This document shows, one piece after another, positions 8,716 through 15,879 of a stretch of DNA of 64,000 bases (positions are counted from its first letter, which is position 1; every line of letters begins with the position of its first letter). Made by a program: the position numbers and the translations under genes. Source of the stretch: Gudongella sp051744365. Lineage in GTDB: Bacteria > Bacillota > Clostridia > Tissierellales > Tissierellaceae. The DNA is taken from contig JBNJCX010000002.1 of the NCBI GenBank assembly GCA_051744365.1, positions 25,020-89,019 on the forward strand, in the 5' to 3' direction. The notes below the pieces were generated by a model, which was not told where the DNA came from, made no database searches, and saw only the letters and a program-made list of their open reading frames with translations.

Positions 8716-8744
8716 TATGATATGGAACTTGAAAATTTAATAAA

Positions 8745-10292
8745 ATGGAGGTGTTTCCTATTGAATCTTTAATTTATGCGATTCTTGGCTTAGTTATTGG
8801 AATAATCGCTGGATATTTCATCAGAAGATATATAGGCGAAGGGAAAATAAAGAACGCTGAAGAGTTGGCAAAAAAAATTACTGAAGATGCAGTAAAAGAC
8901 GGCGAAGCTCGAAAGAAAGAGCTTCTATTAGAAGCCAAAGAAGAAATTCACAAGACCAGAAGTGACCTTGATAAAGAAGTCAAGGAAAGAAGAAACGAAG
9001 TCCAGAAAATGGAGAGGAGACTTCAAAACAAGGAAGAAACAATCGACAGAAGAAATGAGTCGCTAGAACGTAAGGAAGATACACTTGCAAGAAAGCTCAA
9101 AAATCTTGAGGAAAAAGAAGAAGCTACAAATGCACTGTATGAAAAGCAGACGCATGAACTTGAGAAGCTATCTGGATTGACCTCAGATGAAGCTAAGGAA
9201 CTGCTGCTGAATGAGACGCGTAAGGAAATCATGCAGGAATCAGCAATGATGATCAAGGAAATGGAATCCAAAGCGAGGGAAGAAGCTGACAAGAAAGCAA
9301 GGGAAATTATTTCTACCACTATTCAAAGAGTTGCTGCGGATCATGTTGCAGAGACAACTGTTACTGTAGTTGCGTTGCCTAACGATGAAATGAAGGGTAG
9401 AATTATCGGTAGGGAAGGAAGAAACATTAGAACTCTTGAAACTCTTACAGGCATTGACCTTATAATCGACGATACTCCTGAAGCTGTAGTTCTATCAGGA
9501 TTCGACCCTATTCGAAGAGAAGTTGCCAGAATTGCTCTGGAAAAACTTATTGTGGATGGAAGAATACATCCTGCAAGAATTGAAGAAATGGTTGAAAAAG
9601 CCCAGAAAGAAGTTGAAAATACCATAAGGGAAGCAGGAGAGCAAGCGTCATTTGATGCTAATGTTCATGGATTGCACCCAGAGATAATAAGACTTATGGG
9701 ACGATTGAAATACAGAACCAGCTACGGACAGAATGTCTTGAAGCACGCAGTTGAGGTATCACACCTTGCTGGAGTTATGGCTACTGAACTTGGCGCGGAT
9801 ATCAAGATAGCACGTAGAGCGGGTCTGTTACACGATTTAGGAAAAGCTGTGGACCATGAAGTCGAAGGACCACATGTTGAAATCGGAGTAGATCTTGCGA
9901 GAAAATACAAAGAAAGCAAGGAAGTACTTCATGCCATGGAAGCACATCATGGTGACATTGAGCCACAAACTGTTGAAGCTATTTTGGTTCAGGCTGCTGA
10001 TGCAATATCAGCCGCAAGACCTGGAGCAAGAAGAGAGACTCTTGAGTCATATATCAAGAGGCTTGAGAAGCTTGAAGATATTGCAAACTCATTTACTGGA
10101 GTTGAAAGATCATTTGCAATACAAGCCGGTAGAGAGATTAGAATAATGGTTAAACCGGAAGATATCAGCGAAGCTCAGTTGATACACACAGCACGTGATA
10201 TTGTTAAGAAAATTGAGTCTGAACTGGATTATCCTGGACAGATCAAGGTCAATATTATAAGGGAAACCAGAGCTGTGGAATATGCTAAATAA
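8745..10292 (+). CDS. rny: Ribonuclease Y
   Basis: RNase Y is the membrane-anchored endoribonuclease that starts mRNA decay in many Firmicutes. An N-terminal membrane helix (LIYAILGLVIGIIAGYFI), a long coiled coil (residues 35-190), a KH domain (MKGRIIGREGRNIRTLE) and an HD domain (RRAGLLHDLGKAVDHE, then AMEAHHGD) give the family architecture at normal length. The start is unusual. The ATG at 8745 has no ribosome binding site, and the only GGAGGTG (8747-8753) lies just downstream of it. The in-frame ATT at 8760 is 6 nt behind that site and is the more likely initiation codon. It ends at a terminator. Confidence 0.95.
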   Translation: MEVFPIESLIYAILGLVIGIIAGYFIRRYIGEGKIKNAEELAKKITEDAVKDGEARKKELLLEAKEEIHKTRSDLDKEVKERRNEVQKMERRLQNKEETIDRRNESLERKEDTLARKLKNLEEKEEATNALYEKQTHELEKLSGLTSDEAKELLLNETRKEIMQESAMMIKEMESKAREEADKKAREIISTTIQRVAADHVAETTVTVVALPNDEMKGRIIGREGRNIRTLETLTGIDLIIDDTPEAVVLSGFDPIRREVARIALEKLIVDGRIHPARIEEMVEKAQKEVENTIREAGEQASFDANVHGLHPEIIRLMGRLKYRTSYGQNVLKHAVEVSHLAGVMATELGADIKIARRAGLLHDLGKAVDHEVEGPHVEIGVDLARKYKESKEVLHAMEAHHGDIEPQTVEAILVQAADAISAARPGARRETLESYIKRLEKLEDIANSFTGVERSFAIQAGREIRIMVKPEDISEAQLIHTARDIVKKIESELDYPGQIKVNIIRETRAVEYAK

Positions 10293-10328
10293 GACTTCCT
10301 AATAATCAACTATATTTATGCATTGTAG

Positions 10329-10350
10329 AGCCTGCCGGTATCGGCAGGCT
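10329..10350 (+). terminator. Intrinsic terminator of rny
   Basis: AGCCTGCCG pairs perfectly with CGGCAGGCT over the loop GTAT, followed by TTAATT. The stem is strong and the U-tract moderate. Confidence 0.7.
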
Positions 10351-10391
10351 TTAATTGTAGGTGAAATGGAGGGATTGCTATTAGAATAGAC

Positions 10392-11186
10392 ATGCACACT
10401 CATTCAACCTGTTCAGATGGGTTATTGACCCCAAAACAGTTGATTGACAAAGCATTTCAGAAAAGGCTGGACGGGGTTGCGTTGACTGACCACGATTCAG
10501 TAGAAGGAATTCAGGAAGCCCAAACAAGAGCAAAAGAGCATGGGAAATTTATTTTAATTCCTGGAGTTGAAATGGGTTGTACCCACGGAGATGAGGAGGT
10601 CCACATTCTCGGGTATTTCATTGATTTTAAGAACAAGGAACTACTGGATGTCTTGAGAATGTTGAGGGATTCCAGATGGAATCGGGGCATCGCTATACTT
10701 AAGAAACTTCATGATCAGGGAATGTGTTTACCTGTTGATGAAGTGCTGGAAAGGGCAGAGAAAAAAGGTTTCATTGGAAGAGCTACAATAGCTAGAGAAT
10801 TACTGGCTCACGGATATGTCAAGAATATAAAGGAAGCGTTTAGTAAATATCTTGAAATGCATAAACCGGCTTACGTAGATAGATTTAAGCTTGAAATCAA
10901 GGAAACCATTGATTTAATTCATAGAAGTGATGGAATTTCAGTTATTGCACATCCTGGTTTATTAAAAAACAATGAAATTATGACAGAATGCGTGGAAAAA
11001 GGTATAATGGGTGTAGAATGTTATCATTCGAAGCATTCAAGAGATAAGGAAAGATATCTCAAGGTATTTGCTGAAAACAGAGGATTAATCATAACAGGTG
11101 GTTCAGATTTCCACGGCGAGGAAGATATTCTGGGTAATCATACAACAAATATTGAACTTATTCCAGAATTTAGGGAGAGATTATAA
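10392..11186 (+). CDS. PHP-domain phosphoesterase, RNase AM/TrpH-like
   Basis: A PHP-family metal-dependent phosphoesterase like YciV/TrpH (RNase AM, nucleotide 3',5'-bisphosphatase). Motifs are the initial HTHSTCSDG, ALTDHDSVEG near residue 35, IPGVEM near 60, VIAHPGL near 190 and GSDFHG near 240. With the ATG at 10392 the protein would begin inside the first metal motif. Upstream in frame lie ATT-AGA-ATA-GAC, giving MRIDMHTHS, the usual family N-terminus. GGAGGG (10368-10373) sits 6 nt before that ATT at 10380, so translation probably starts there with a rare ATT codon. The TAA stop overlaps the ATG of the PadR gene. Confidence 0.88.
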   Translation: MHTHSTCSDGLLTPKQLIDKAFQKRLDGVALTDHDSVEGIQEAQTRAKEHGKFILIPGVEMGCTHGDEEVHILGYFIDFKNKELLDVLRMLRDSRWNRGIAILKKLHDQGMCLPVDEVLERAEKKGFIGRATIARELLAHGYVKNIKEAFSKYLEMHKPAYVDRFKLEIKETIDLIHRSDGISVIAHPGLLKNNEIMTECVEKGIMGVECYHSKHSRDKERYLKVFAENRGLIITGGSDFHGEEDILGNHTTNIELIPEFRERL

Positions 11187-11563
11187 TGAATAAGGGCGAG
11201 AGACAAAGACAATTTCCTACAACAATAAGTACCACTTCATTTGTGAAGCTATACGTTCTGCATCTACTAAATCAAAAGAATTACTATGGTAATAGACTTA
11301 AAGATGAGATAAGCAGAAGACTAGGGGGAAAATGGAGTCCCAGTCCAGGTATGATTTACCCAATGCTGAATAATCTTGAACAGGAAGGCTATATAATCGG
11401 AAACTGGGAAGAACCTACCAAGAGAACAAAGAGAATCTACAGTTTAACAGATAAAGGCCGCAGTCACTATGAAACCATAAAAAGGATGAACAAGTCATCT
11501 TTTGACGATTCATTATATATAATTAAATCGGTATTGAAGGATATTTACGATATCACAATTTAG
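11186..11563 (+). CDS. PadR-family transcriptional regulator
   Basis: A 125-residue PadR-type winged-helix protein. The recognition region reads YYGNRLKDEI, SPSPGMIYPMLNNLEQEG and RIYSLTDKGRSHYE, matching the family in order. The C-terminal helix is short. Its start codon overlaps the preceding PHP gene stop (TAATG), so the two are coupled. It lies 17 nt before the aminotransferase gene, so all three may be one operon. The ligand and target are unknown; PadR proteins often repress their neighbours. Confidence 0.88.
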   Translation: MNKGERQRQFPTTISTTSFVKLYVLHLLNQKNYYGNRLKDEISRRLGGKWSPSPGMIYPMLNNLEQEGYIIGNWEEPTKRTKRIYSLTDKGRSHYETIKRMNKSSFDDSLYIIKSVLKDIYDITI

Positions 11564-11580
11564 AGTTAGGAGGGTTAAAA

Positions 11581-12777
11581 ATGGTCATGGAATTATCAAA
11601 AAAAGGAATGTCAATTGAACCATCTGTTACTCTGGCTATTACAGCCAAAGCTAATGCCATGAAAAAAGCGGGAGAAAATGTTATAAGTTTTAGTGCAGGT
11701 GAACCAGATTTTAATACGCCTGAGAATATCCAGAATGCTGGAATTGAAGCTATAAAATTAGGCTTTACAAAGTATACACCTGCATCAGGAACTCCAGAGC
11801 TCAAGGAAGCAATTTGCAAAAAGTTTAAAGAAGATAATAATCTTGATTACAAGACATCAGAAATTATCGTTTCAAATGGTGGTAAACACTCATTATATAA
11901 TGCACTGATGGCAATACTTAATCCGGGTGAGGAGGTTATTTTCAGTATCCCTTACTGGGTAAGTTATCCTGAACTTATTAAGATTGCTGGCGGAGAGCCT
12001 GTTATGCTTCAAACAAATGAAAGAAATGAGTTTAAATTCAGCTCATCAGATCTTGACAGCGTAAAAACAGACAAAACCAAGGCAGTTATTCTAAACAGCC
12101 CCAACAACCCTACCGGATCAGTATATACCAAGGAAGAACTGCAGGATATTGCGGATTGGGCTGTTAAAAATGAAATATTTGTAATTTCTGATGAACTATA
12201 TGAAAAGCTCATATACGACGGACTTGAGCACATAAGTATTGCATCCTTGAACGAGGATATCAAAAAGCTTACAATAACAGTCAACGGTATGGCAAAAGCA
12301 TTCGCCATGACTGGCTGGAGAATCGGCTATGCTGGTGCTGACGAAAAAATTGTTAAAATTATGAGCAACATACAAAGTCATACAACCTCAAACCCCAATT
12401 CAATAGCGCAATATGCAAGCATTGAAGGCTTGACTGGTAGCCAAAAAAGTATAATGGCTATGAAGGCAGAATTTGACAAGAGAAGAAAGGTAATGGCTGA
12501 TCTTATAAATAGTATTGATGGTATTAGCTGTGTAGTACCAAAGGGTGCTTTTTATATTATGTTAAATTCTTCACAATTATATGGAGAAGAAATAGATGGG
12601 ATGTTAATTAACTCATCTGTTGATTTTTCAAATCTGCTTCTTGAAAAATGTAAGGTGGCAGTTATACCTGGAGTAGCATTCGGAGATGACAAATACGTTA
12701 GATTGTCATACGCAACATCTATGGAAAATATCAACGAAGGTCTAAATCGAATCAAAGAATTACTTGGTTCAAAATAG
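11581..12777 (+). CDS. Class I/II pyridoxal-phosphate aminotransferase (aspartate type)
   Basis: A 398-residue fold-type-I aminotransferase of the AspB family that moves amino groups between aspartate or similar amino acids and 2-oxoglutarate. Motifs are SAGEPDFNTPENI near residue 36, SNGGKHSLYNAL near 99, NSPNNPTGSVYT near 172, the PLP lysine in NGMAKAFAMTGWRIGYAG near 237 and a C-terminal YVRLSYATS. AGGAGG lies 7 nt before the ATG. Substrate range cannot be read from sequence; many Clostridia carry this type as a general aspartate/aromatic aminotransferase. A large hairpin follows the stop. Confidence 0.92.
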   Translation: MVMELSKKGMSIEPSVTLAITAKANAMKKAGENVISFSAGEPDFNTPENIQNAGIEAIKLGFTKYTPASGTPELKEAICKKFKEDNNLDYKTSEIIVSNGGKHSLYNALMAILNPGEEVIFSIPYWVSYPELIKIAGGEPVMLQTNERNEFKFSSSDLDSVKTDKTKAVILNSPNNPTGSVYTKEELQDIADWAVKNEIFVISDELYEKLIYDGLEHISIASLNEDIKKLTITVNGMAKAFAMTGWRIGYAGADEKIVKIMSNIQSHTTSNPNSIAQYASIEGLTGSQKSIMAMKAEFDKRRKVMADLINSIDGISCVVPKGAFYIMLNSSQLYGEEIDGMLINSSVDFSNLLLEKCKVAVIPGVAFGDDKYVRLSYATSMENINEGLNRIKELLGSK

Positions 12778-12811
12778 TCTATATTAAAAATAATATAATT
12801 AAAATTATTTT

Positions 12812-12862
12812 AATACCAGTTATGGTTTACATAATATATTTATGTAAACCATAACTGGTATT
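12812..12862 (+). terminator. Long perfect hairpin terminator after the aminotransferase
   Basis: Arms 12812-12834 and 12840-12862 are perfectly complementary for 23 bp (core ACCAGTTATGGTTTACATA) over a 5-nt loop, followed by TTTCATTATT. The upstream side is also A/T-rich. It probably ends the aminotransferase transcript. The stem is much longer than needed for a terminator. Confidence 0.7.
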
Positions 12863-13646
12863 TCATTATTATAAGAAAAATTTTCACAAAAAGCTATTGC
12901 TATATTTAAATTTAGTGAAATCGAAATTCCTTCTTATCTTTAGGTATAGATTTTCCATTCAGAATTAGCAGATCATGCAAGCCAGAAATTAGCATCAAAA
13001 AAATATTCTTACATTGCTTGATAGTACCAATGAAATCAGACCCTTATATGAATATGCGAAGTCAAAATTGTAAAATACATATAATAAAAAGGGCGATGAT
13101 AAAAATGTGGTCTAAATACTACAGCTCCACCAATTTTGGATTATTATCAAAAAAACGAGGCTTCAGAATGCGATATTAGGCGTTTTTATAAACAAGGCAA
13201 TGGAATTGCATGTCTAAGACATTAATGCTCTATATTAAAGCAATTTAAGCCTTGTTTGCCTACAATAATCGATTGGGTGTCAATTAAGGGTATCAGAGCC
13301 ATTGCCTGGATTATTTCACCCCAACGCTGAATATAAATTGCTTTTTCAAAGACAAATAGGATAGTAGATTTATGAATATGAGCTACAATATTAAAAAGGG
13401 GTAATATAGTAAGGTAAATGTAGCTGCTTAAATATAAGGCTTGAAATTTACAGCAAGGAGAGAATATACAATTTAACATAATACAATTTCAAGATCAGAC
13501 TTTAATATAAAACGTAACATAATAAATAATTTTCAAATAAAAGATTTTATTGCAGGAGGAGGTATTATATGGTAAAATTACATTAGTCACAAAATAGTTA
13601 TTTTGTGACTAATGTACCAAAAATATGCTAAAAAGAGGGGCTTTTT
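12863..13646 (+). other. A+T-rich region with no supported gene
   Basis: No convincing gene in about 780 nt. One 85-codon frame on the minus strand (13222-13479) has odd composition and no clear ribosome binding site, so I do not call it. A short plus-strand stretch (12950-13018) reads ELADHASQKLASKKYSYIA between stops and could be a scrap of a lost gene, but I cannot name it. Near the right end AGGAGGAGG (13553-13561) precedes ATG-GTA-AAA-TTA-CAT-TAG (13569-13586), a five-codon frame that runs straight into a large palindrome. The region looks like decayed DNA or the site of a deletion. Confidence 0.45.
13579..13616 (+). repeat. 18-bp perfect inverted repeat before the XerC gene
   Basis: TACATTAGTCACAAAATA (13579-13596) and its exact reverse complement (13599-13616) are separated by GT only. 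It starts inside the five-codon frame at 13569-13586 and ends 30 nt before the recombinase start. It could be an attenuator or terminator hairpin, a protein-binding dyad, or a scar. Confidence 0.75.
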
Positions 13647-14612
13647 ATGAAAATACCACTTATATTGGAAGATTACCTGGATTACATGGAAACAATCAAA
13701 GGAACCTCTTCGAATACCGTCAAGGAATATTTTTTTGACCTGCGTACTTTTCTGAGATTTCTTAAAGTAAGATTCAAGCTTGAGGATTCCACAATTGAAT
13801 TTGACGAGATATCAATTGATGACATCGACCTTGATGTTATTAAACGAGTCACAATTCAGGATCTTCATGCATACTTATCCTACACTGATAAAAAACGTTT
13901 AAACTCAAACTCTACAAGAGCTCGCAAGGTTGCTTCTGTACGGTCCTTCTTTACATATCTTCATGCAAGGGTCAACATTTTGGATGAAAACCCCGCTCTT
14001 TACCTGGAGTTTCCCAAAATAGATGCCAGACACCCTGTCTATCTTACACTGGAACAATCCGAAAAGCTTCTTAACACAGTACTTGATAACCCAAATGAGT
14101 TATTCAGATCGAGGGATTACGCCGTCATCATGCTATTCCTCAACTGCGGCCTGCGACTTTCGGAGCTTTCCAGTATAGATCTGGACAAGATAAACGGCGA
14201 TGACAACCTTACTGTTATTGGTAAAGGCAACAAGGAACGTACAATATTCCTTAACAATGCATGTGTCGAGGCAATTGATGATTACCTTCTATTAAGACCG
14301 GTTGTACCCGGTGAAAAAGCGTTATTTTTAAGTAAAAGAAAACAAAGAATAAGTAACCGTGCCATTCAACATATGATTGACAAGTATCTTGAAAAAACCG
14401 GTCTGGACCCTCAGATTTACTCCACTCACAAGCTTAGACATACTGCAGCAACACTTATGTACAAGTATGGAAATGTTGATATAAGGGCTCTGCAGGAAAT
14501 ACTGGGTCACGAATCTGTTGCTACCACTCAGATTTATACTCACCTTGACAATGAAAGACTCAGGGATGCAGTAAAGAGCAACCCATTGGCCAATAGAAAA
14601 AAGAATAAATAA
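13647..14612 (+). CDS. xerC: Tyrosine recombinase, XerC type
   Basis: A 321-residue tyrosine recombinase with an N-terminal SAM-like core-binding domain (YLDYMETIKGTSSNTVKEY) and a complete catalytic set: Arg in NCGLRLSELSSIDL, Lys in GKGNKERTIFL, HKLRH, His in LGHESVATTQ and the nucleophile Tyr in IYTHLDNERLR. A second such enzyme (42656-43537) matches XerD better. I therefore infer this is the XerC partner for resolving chromosome dimers at dif. GAGGGG precedes the ATG. Its position beside yneA/lexA, without phage genes, argues against an integrase of a mobile element. Confidence 0.85.
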   Translation: MKIPLILEDYLDYMETIKGTSSNTVKEYFFDLRTFLRFLKVRFKLEDSTIEFDEISIDDIDLDVIKRVTIQDLHAYLSYTDKKRLNSNSTRARKVASVRSFFTYLHARVNILDENPALYLEFPKIDARHPVYLTLEQSEKLLNTVLDNPNELFRSRDYAVIMLFLNCGLRLSELSSIDLDKINGDDNLTVIGKGNKERTIFLNNACVEAIDDYLLLRPVVPGEKALFLSKRKQRISNRAIQHMIDKYLEKTGLDPQIYSTHKLRHTAATLMYKYGNVDIRALQEILGHESVATTQIYTHLDNERLRDAVKSNPLANRKKNK

Positions 14613-14711
14613 GAAACGCACCAAACTATGATTTAAAGGTAGCTTTTCTTGATACTCATAAACGGAAAGTACCAGTTCCTAAAAAAAGTGGAACTTTCCT
14701 ATCCGTAATAA

Positions 14712-14730
14712 AAGGGGTCTATAACCCCTT
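14712..14730 (-). terminator. Terminator of yneA
   Basis: On the minus strand AAGGGGT pairs with ACCCCTT over a 5-nt loop and is followed by TTATTA. It starts at the yneA stop codon. Read from the plus strand the same stem lies about 100 nt behind xerC. Confidence 0.7.
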
Positions 14731-15055
14731 AATCAGCTATTGCAACCATGGGAATCAGCAGCTTGTCACCTTGAAATATCATACTGGTATCCATTTCATT
14801 GTGTTCCTTAATATCATAAATGAATTTTCTGGTATCATAACCCTCAGGAGCGAATCTACTTGCAATATCCCAAAGGGTGTCTCCCTGCTTTATCCAGTAT
14901 TCTTCAAAGTTCTCAACTGAAGTCATTGAGTATGCCCCTGTCATTGACATTACTGAAAACATTACAAGTACTATTATTGTGACCACAAATGTTATAAAAA
15001 GGAAAAATCTTCTGCTGTCCACTATTACATATCTTTTGCTCCTCATTTTATACAC
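14729..15055 (-). CDS. yneA: SOS cell-division inhibitor YneA (membrane segment plus LysM)
   Basis: A 108-residue protein with a short basic N-terminus, one membrane helix (FFLFITFVVTIIVLVMFSVM, residues 17-36) and a LysM domain (YWIKQGDTLWDIASRFAPEG to GDKLLIP, residues 54-103). This layout and the divergent position beside lexA match YneA, the Bacillus SOS-induced protein that delays septation during DNA damage and is displayed outside the membrane. GGAGGGG lies 8 nt before the ATG. Its promoter holds a LexA box in the spacer and another downstream, so it should be tightly SOS-controlled. Confidence 0.88.
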   Translation of the reverse strand: MYKMRSKRYVIVDSRRFFLFITFVVTIIVLVMFSVMSMTGAYSMTSVENFEEYWIKQGDTLWDIASRFAPEGYDTRKFIYDIKEHNEMDTSMIFQGDKLLIPMVAIAD

Positions 15056-15070
15056 CCCTCCATCTAATAA

Positions 15071-15082
15071 GTACGTTTGTTC
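15071..15082 (-). promoter_or_regulatory. LexA box downstream of the yneA promoter
   Basis: On the minus strand GAACAAACGTAC matches GAAC-N4-GTTC with one mismatch. It lies between the yneA -10 box and its start codon. Confidence 0.7.
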
Positions 15083-15092
15083 GATTATCTAT

Positions 15093-15121
15093 ATTGTATA
15101 CGAACACATGTACTGTGTCAA
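15093..15121 (-). promoter_or_regulatory. Sigma-A promoter of yneA
   Basis: On the minus strand TTGACA (15116-15121), a 17-nt spacer and TACAAT (15093-15098). The LexA box at 15102-15113 fills the spacer. Confidence 0.75.
15102..15113 (+). promoter_or_regulatory. LexA box within the yneA promoter spacer
   Basis: GAACACATGTAC, one mismatch from GAAC-N4-GTTC, placed between the -35 and -10 boxes of yneA. Confidence 0.7.
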
Positions 15122-15141
15122 TACCATTTGCTAAAACAATC

Positions 15142-15153
15142 GAACTCATGTTT
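15142..15153 (+). promoter_or_regulatory. LexA box at the lexA promoter
   Basis: GAACTCATGTTT, one mismatch from GAAC-N4-GTTC. It overlaps the first bases of the lexA -35 box, fitting autorepression. Confidence 0.7.
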
Positions 15154-15180
15154 GATTTATTTTTTTAACTGTGGTATAAT
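15152..15180 (+). promoter_or_regulatory. Sigma-A promoter of lexA
   Basis: TTGATT (15152-15157), a 17-nt spacer and TATAAT (15175-15180), about 40 nt before the lexA start codon. Confidence 0.75.
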
Positions 15181-15219
15181 CAACAAAAGGTGCATGATAA
15201 TATCTGTGAGGTGAATACA

Positions 15220-15837
15220 ATGTACGATAATCTATCCAATAAACAAACTGAAATTTTACTATACATTAAAAAAGAAACTGCAAACAAGGGATATCCGCCC
15301 ACAGTCAGGGAGATCTGCGAAGGCGTCAACCTTAAGTCACCCTCTTCTGTCCACGCACATCTTAACACCCTTGAGAGCAAGGGTTATATAAGAAAGGACG
15401 CCACGAAACCAAGAGCAATTGAGATAATGGATTTTGCTGATGGTATGATTATGTCCAAGAAAAAGACAATTGATGTTCCTATTCTTGGTAAGGTAACAGC
15501 CGGAGCTCCAATACTGGCTGTGGAGAATATTGAGGACACATACCCTATTCCTCAGGAAGAGGCAGAAGGAGACGATGTCTTTATGCTGAAGATACAGGGT
15601 GAAAGTATGATCGATGCAGGAATCATGGACGGAGATCTTGTTCTTGTAAAGGAGCAATCCTACGCAAGGGATGGCGATATTGTAGTCGCTTTGCTGGGAG
15701 ATGAAGCTACAATAAAGAGGTTCTATAAGGAAAAGGACAGAATCAGACTCCAGCCTGAAAATCAGTTTATGGAGCCCATTTATGCCAGAGATGTAGTAAT
15801 ACTCGGTAAAATAAAGGGTTTATATAGGAAGTATTAA
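15220..15837 (+). CDS. lexA: SOS repressor LexA
   Basis: LexA represses DNA-damage genes and destroys itself when RecA filaments form. Residues 1-70 are the winged helix (MYDNLSNKQTEILLYI, PPTVREICEGVNLKSPSSVH). The Ala-Gly cleavage site is in KVTAGAPILAVENIE near residue 83. The catalytic Ser is in GESMIDAGIMDGD and the Lys in GDEATIKRFYKE. The frame is open from 15190, but GAGGTG (15208-15213) sits 6 nt before the ATG at 15220 and the family begins at MYD, so I start it there (205 residues). It is divergent from yneA with shared LexA boxes. Confidence 0.97.
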   Translation: MYDNLSNKQTEILLYIKKETANKGYPPTVREICEGVNLKSPSSVHAHLNTLESKGYIRKDATKPRAIEIMDFADGMIMSKKKTIDVPILGKVTAGAPILAVENIEDTYPIPQEEAEGDDVFMLKIQGESMIDAGIMDGDLVLVKEQSYARDGDIVVALLGDEATIKRFYKEKDRIRLQPENQFMEPIYARDVVILGKIKGLYRKY

Positions 15838-15843
15838 AAAGCG

Positions 15844-15877
15844 AACGGTATTGACAGCAAAAGCTGACAATACCGTT
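15844..15877. terminator. Bidirectional terminator between lexA and the PLP-enzyme gene
   Basis: AACGGTATTG (15844-15853) pairs with CAATACCGTT (15868-15877), with an inner AGC/GCT pair, followed by T-run TTTTTT on the plus side and an A/T-rich side on the other. It separates two convergent genes. Confidence 0.8.
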
Positions 15878-15879
15878 TT

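Larger units (their letters stand above)
8417..8744 (+). other. Intergenic region with two promoters and dyads upstream of rny
   Basis: No protein or known RNA is recognised in these 328 nt. The first 110 nt show nothing clear. A strong promoter at 8536-8564 is followed at its start site by overlapping dyads: AGGTTGTA (8566-8573) with TACAACCT (8591-8598), and TTGTAT (8569-8574) with ATACAA (8581-8586). Further on, TATTCCG (8623-8629) and CGGAATA (8657-8663) form another pair, with a run of six T at about 8679-8684. A second promoter at 8686-8715 is nearest to rny. Confidence 0.5.

Noticed and set aside
13222..13479. 85-codon frame on the minus strand in the gene-poor island
   Set aside because: No clear ribosome binding site, unusual composition, and no recognisable family or conserved motif; chance open frame in A/T-rich DNA is more likely.
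13647..14612. Phage or integrative-element integrase
   Set aside because: No phage, plasmid or attachment-site genes nearby; the gene sits beside yneA/lexA with host-like composition, so a chromosomal XerC is more likely.
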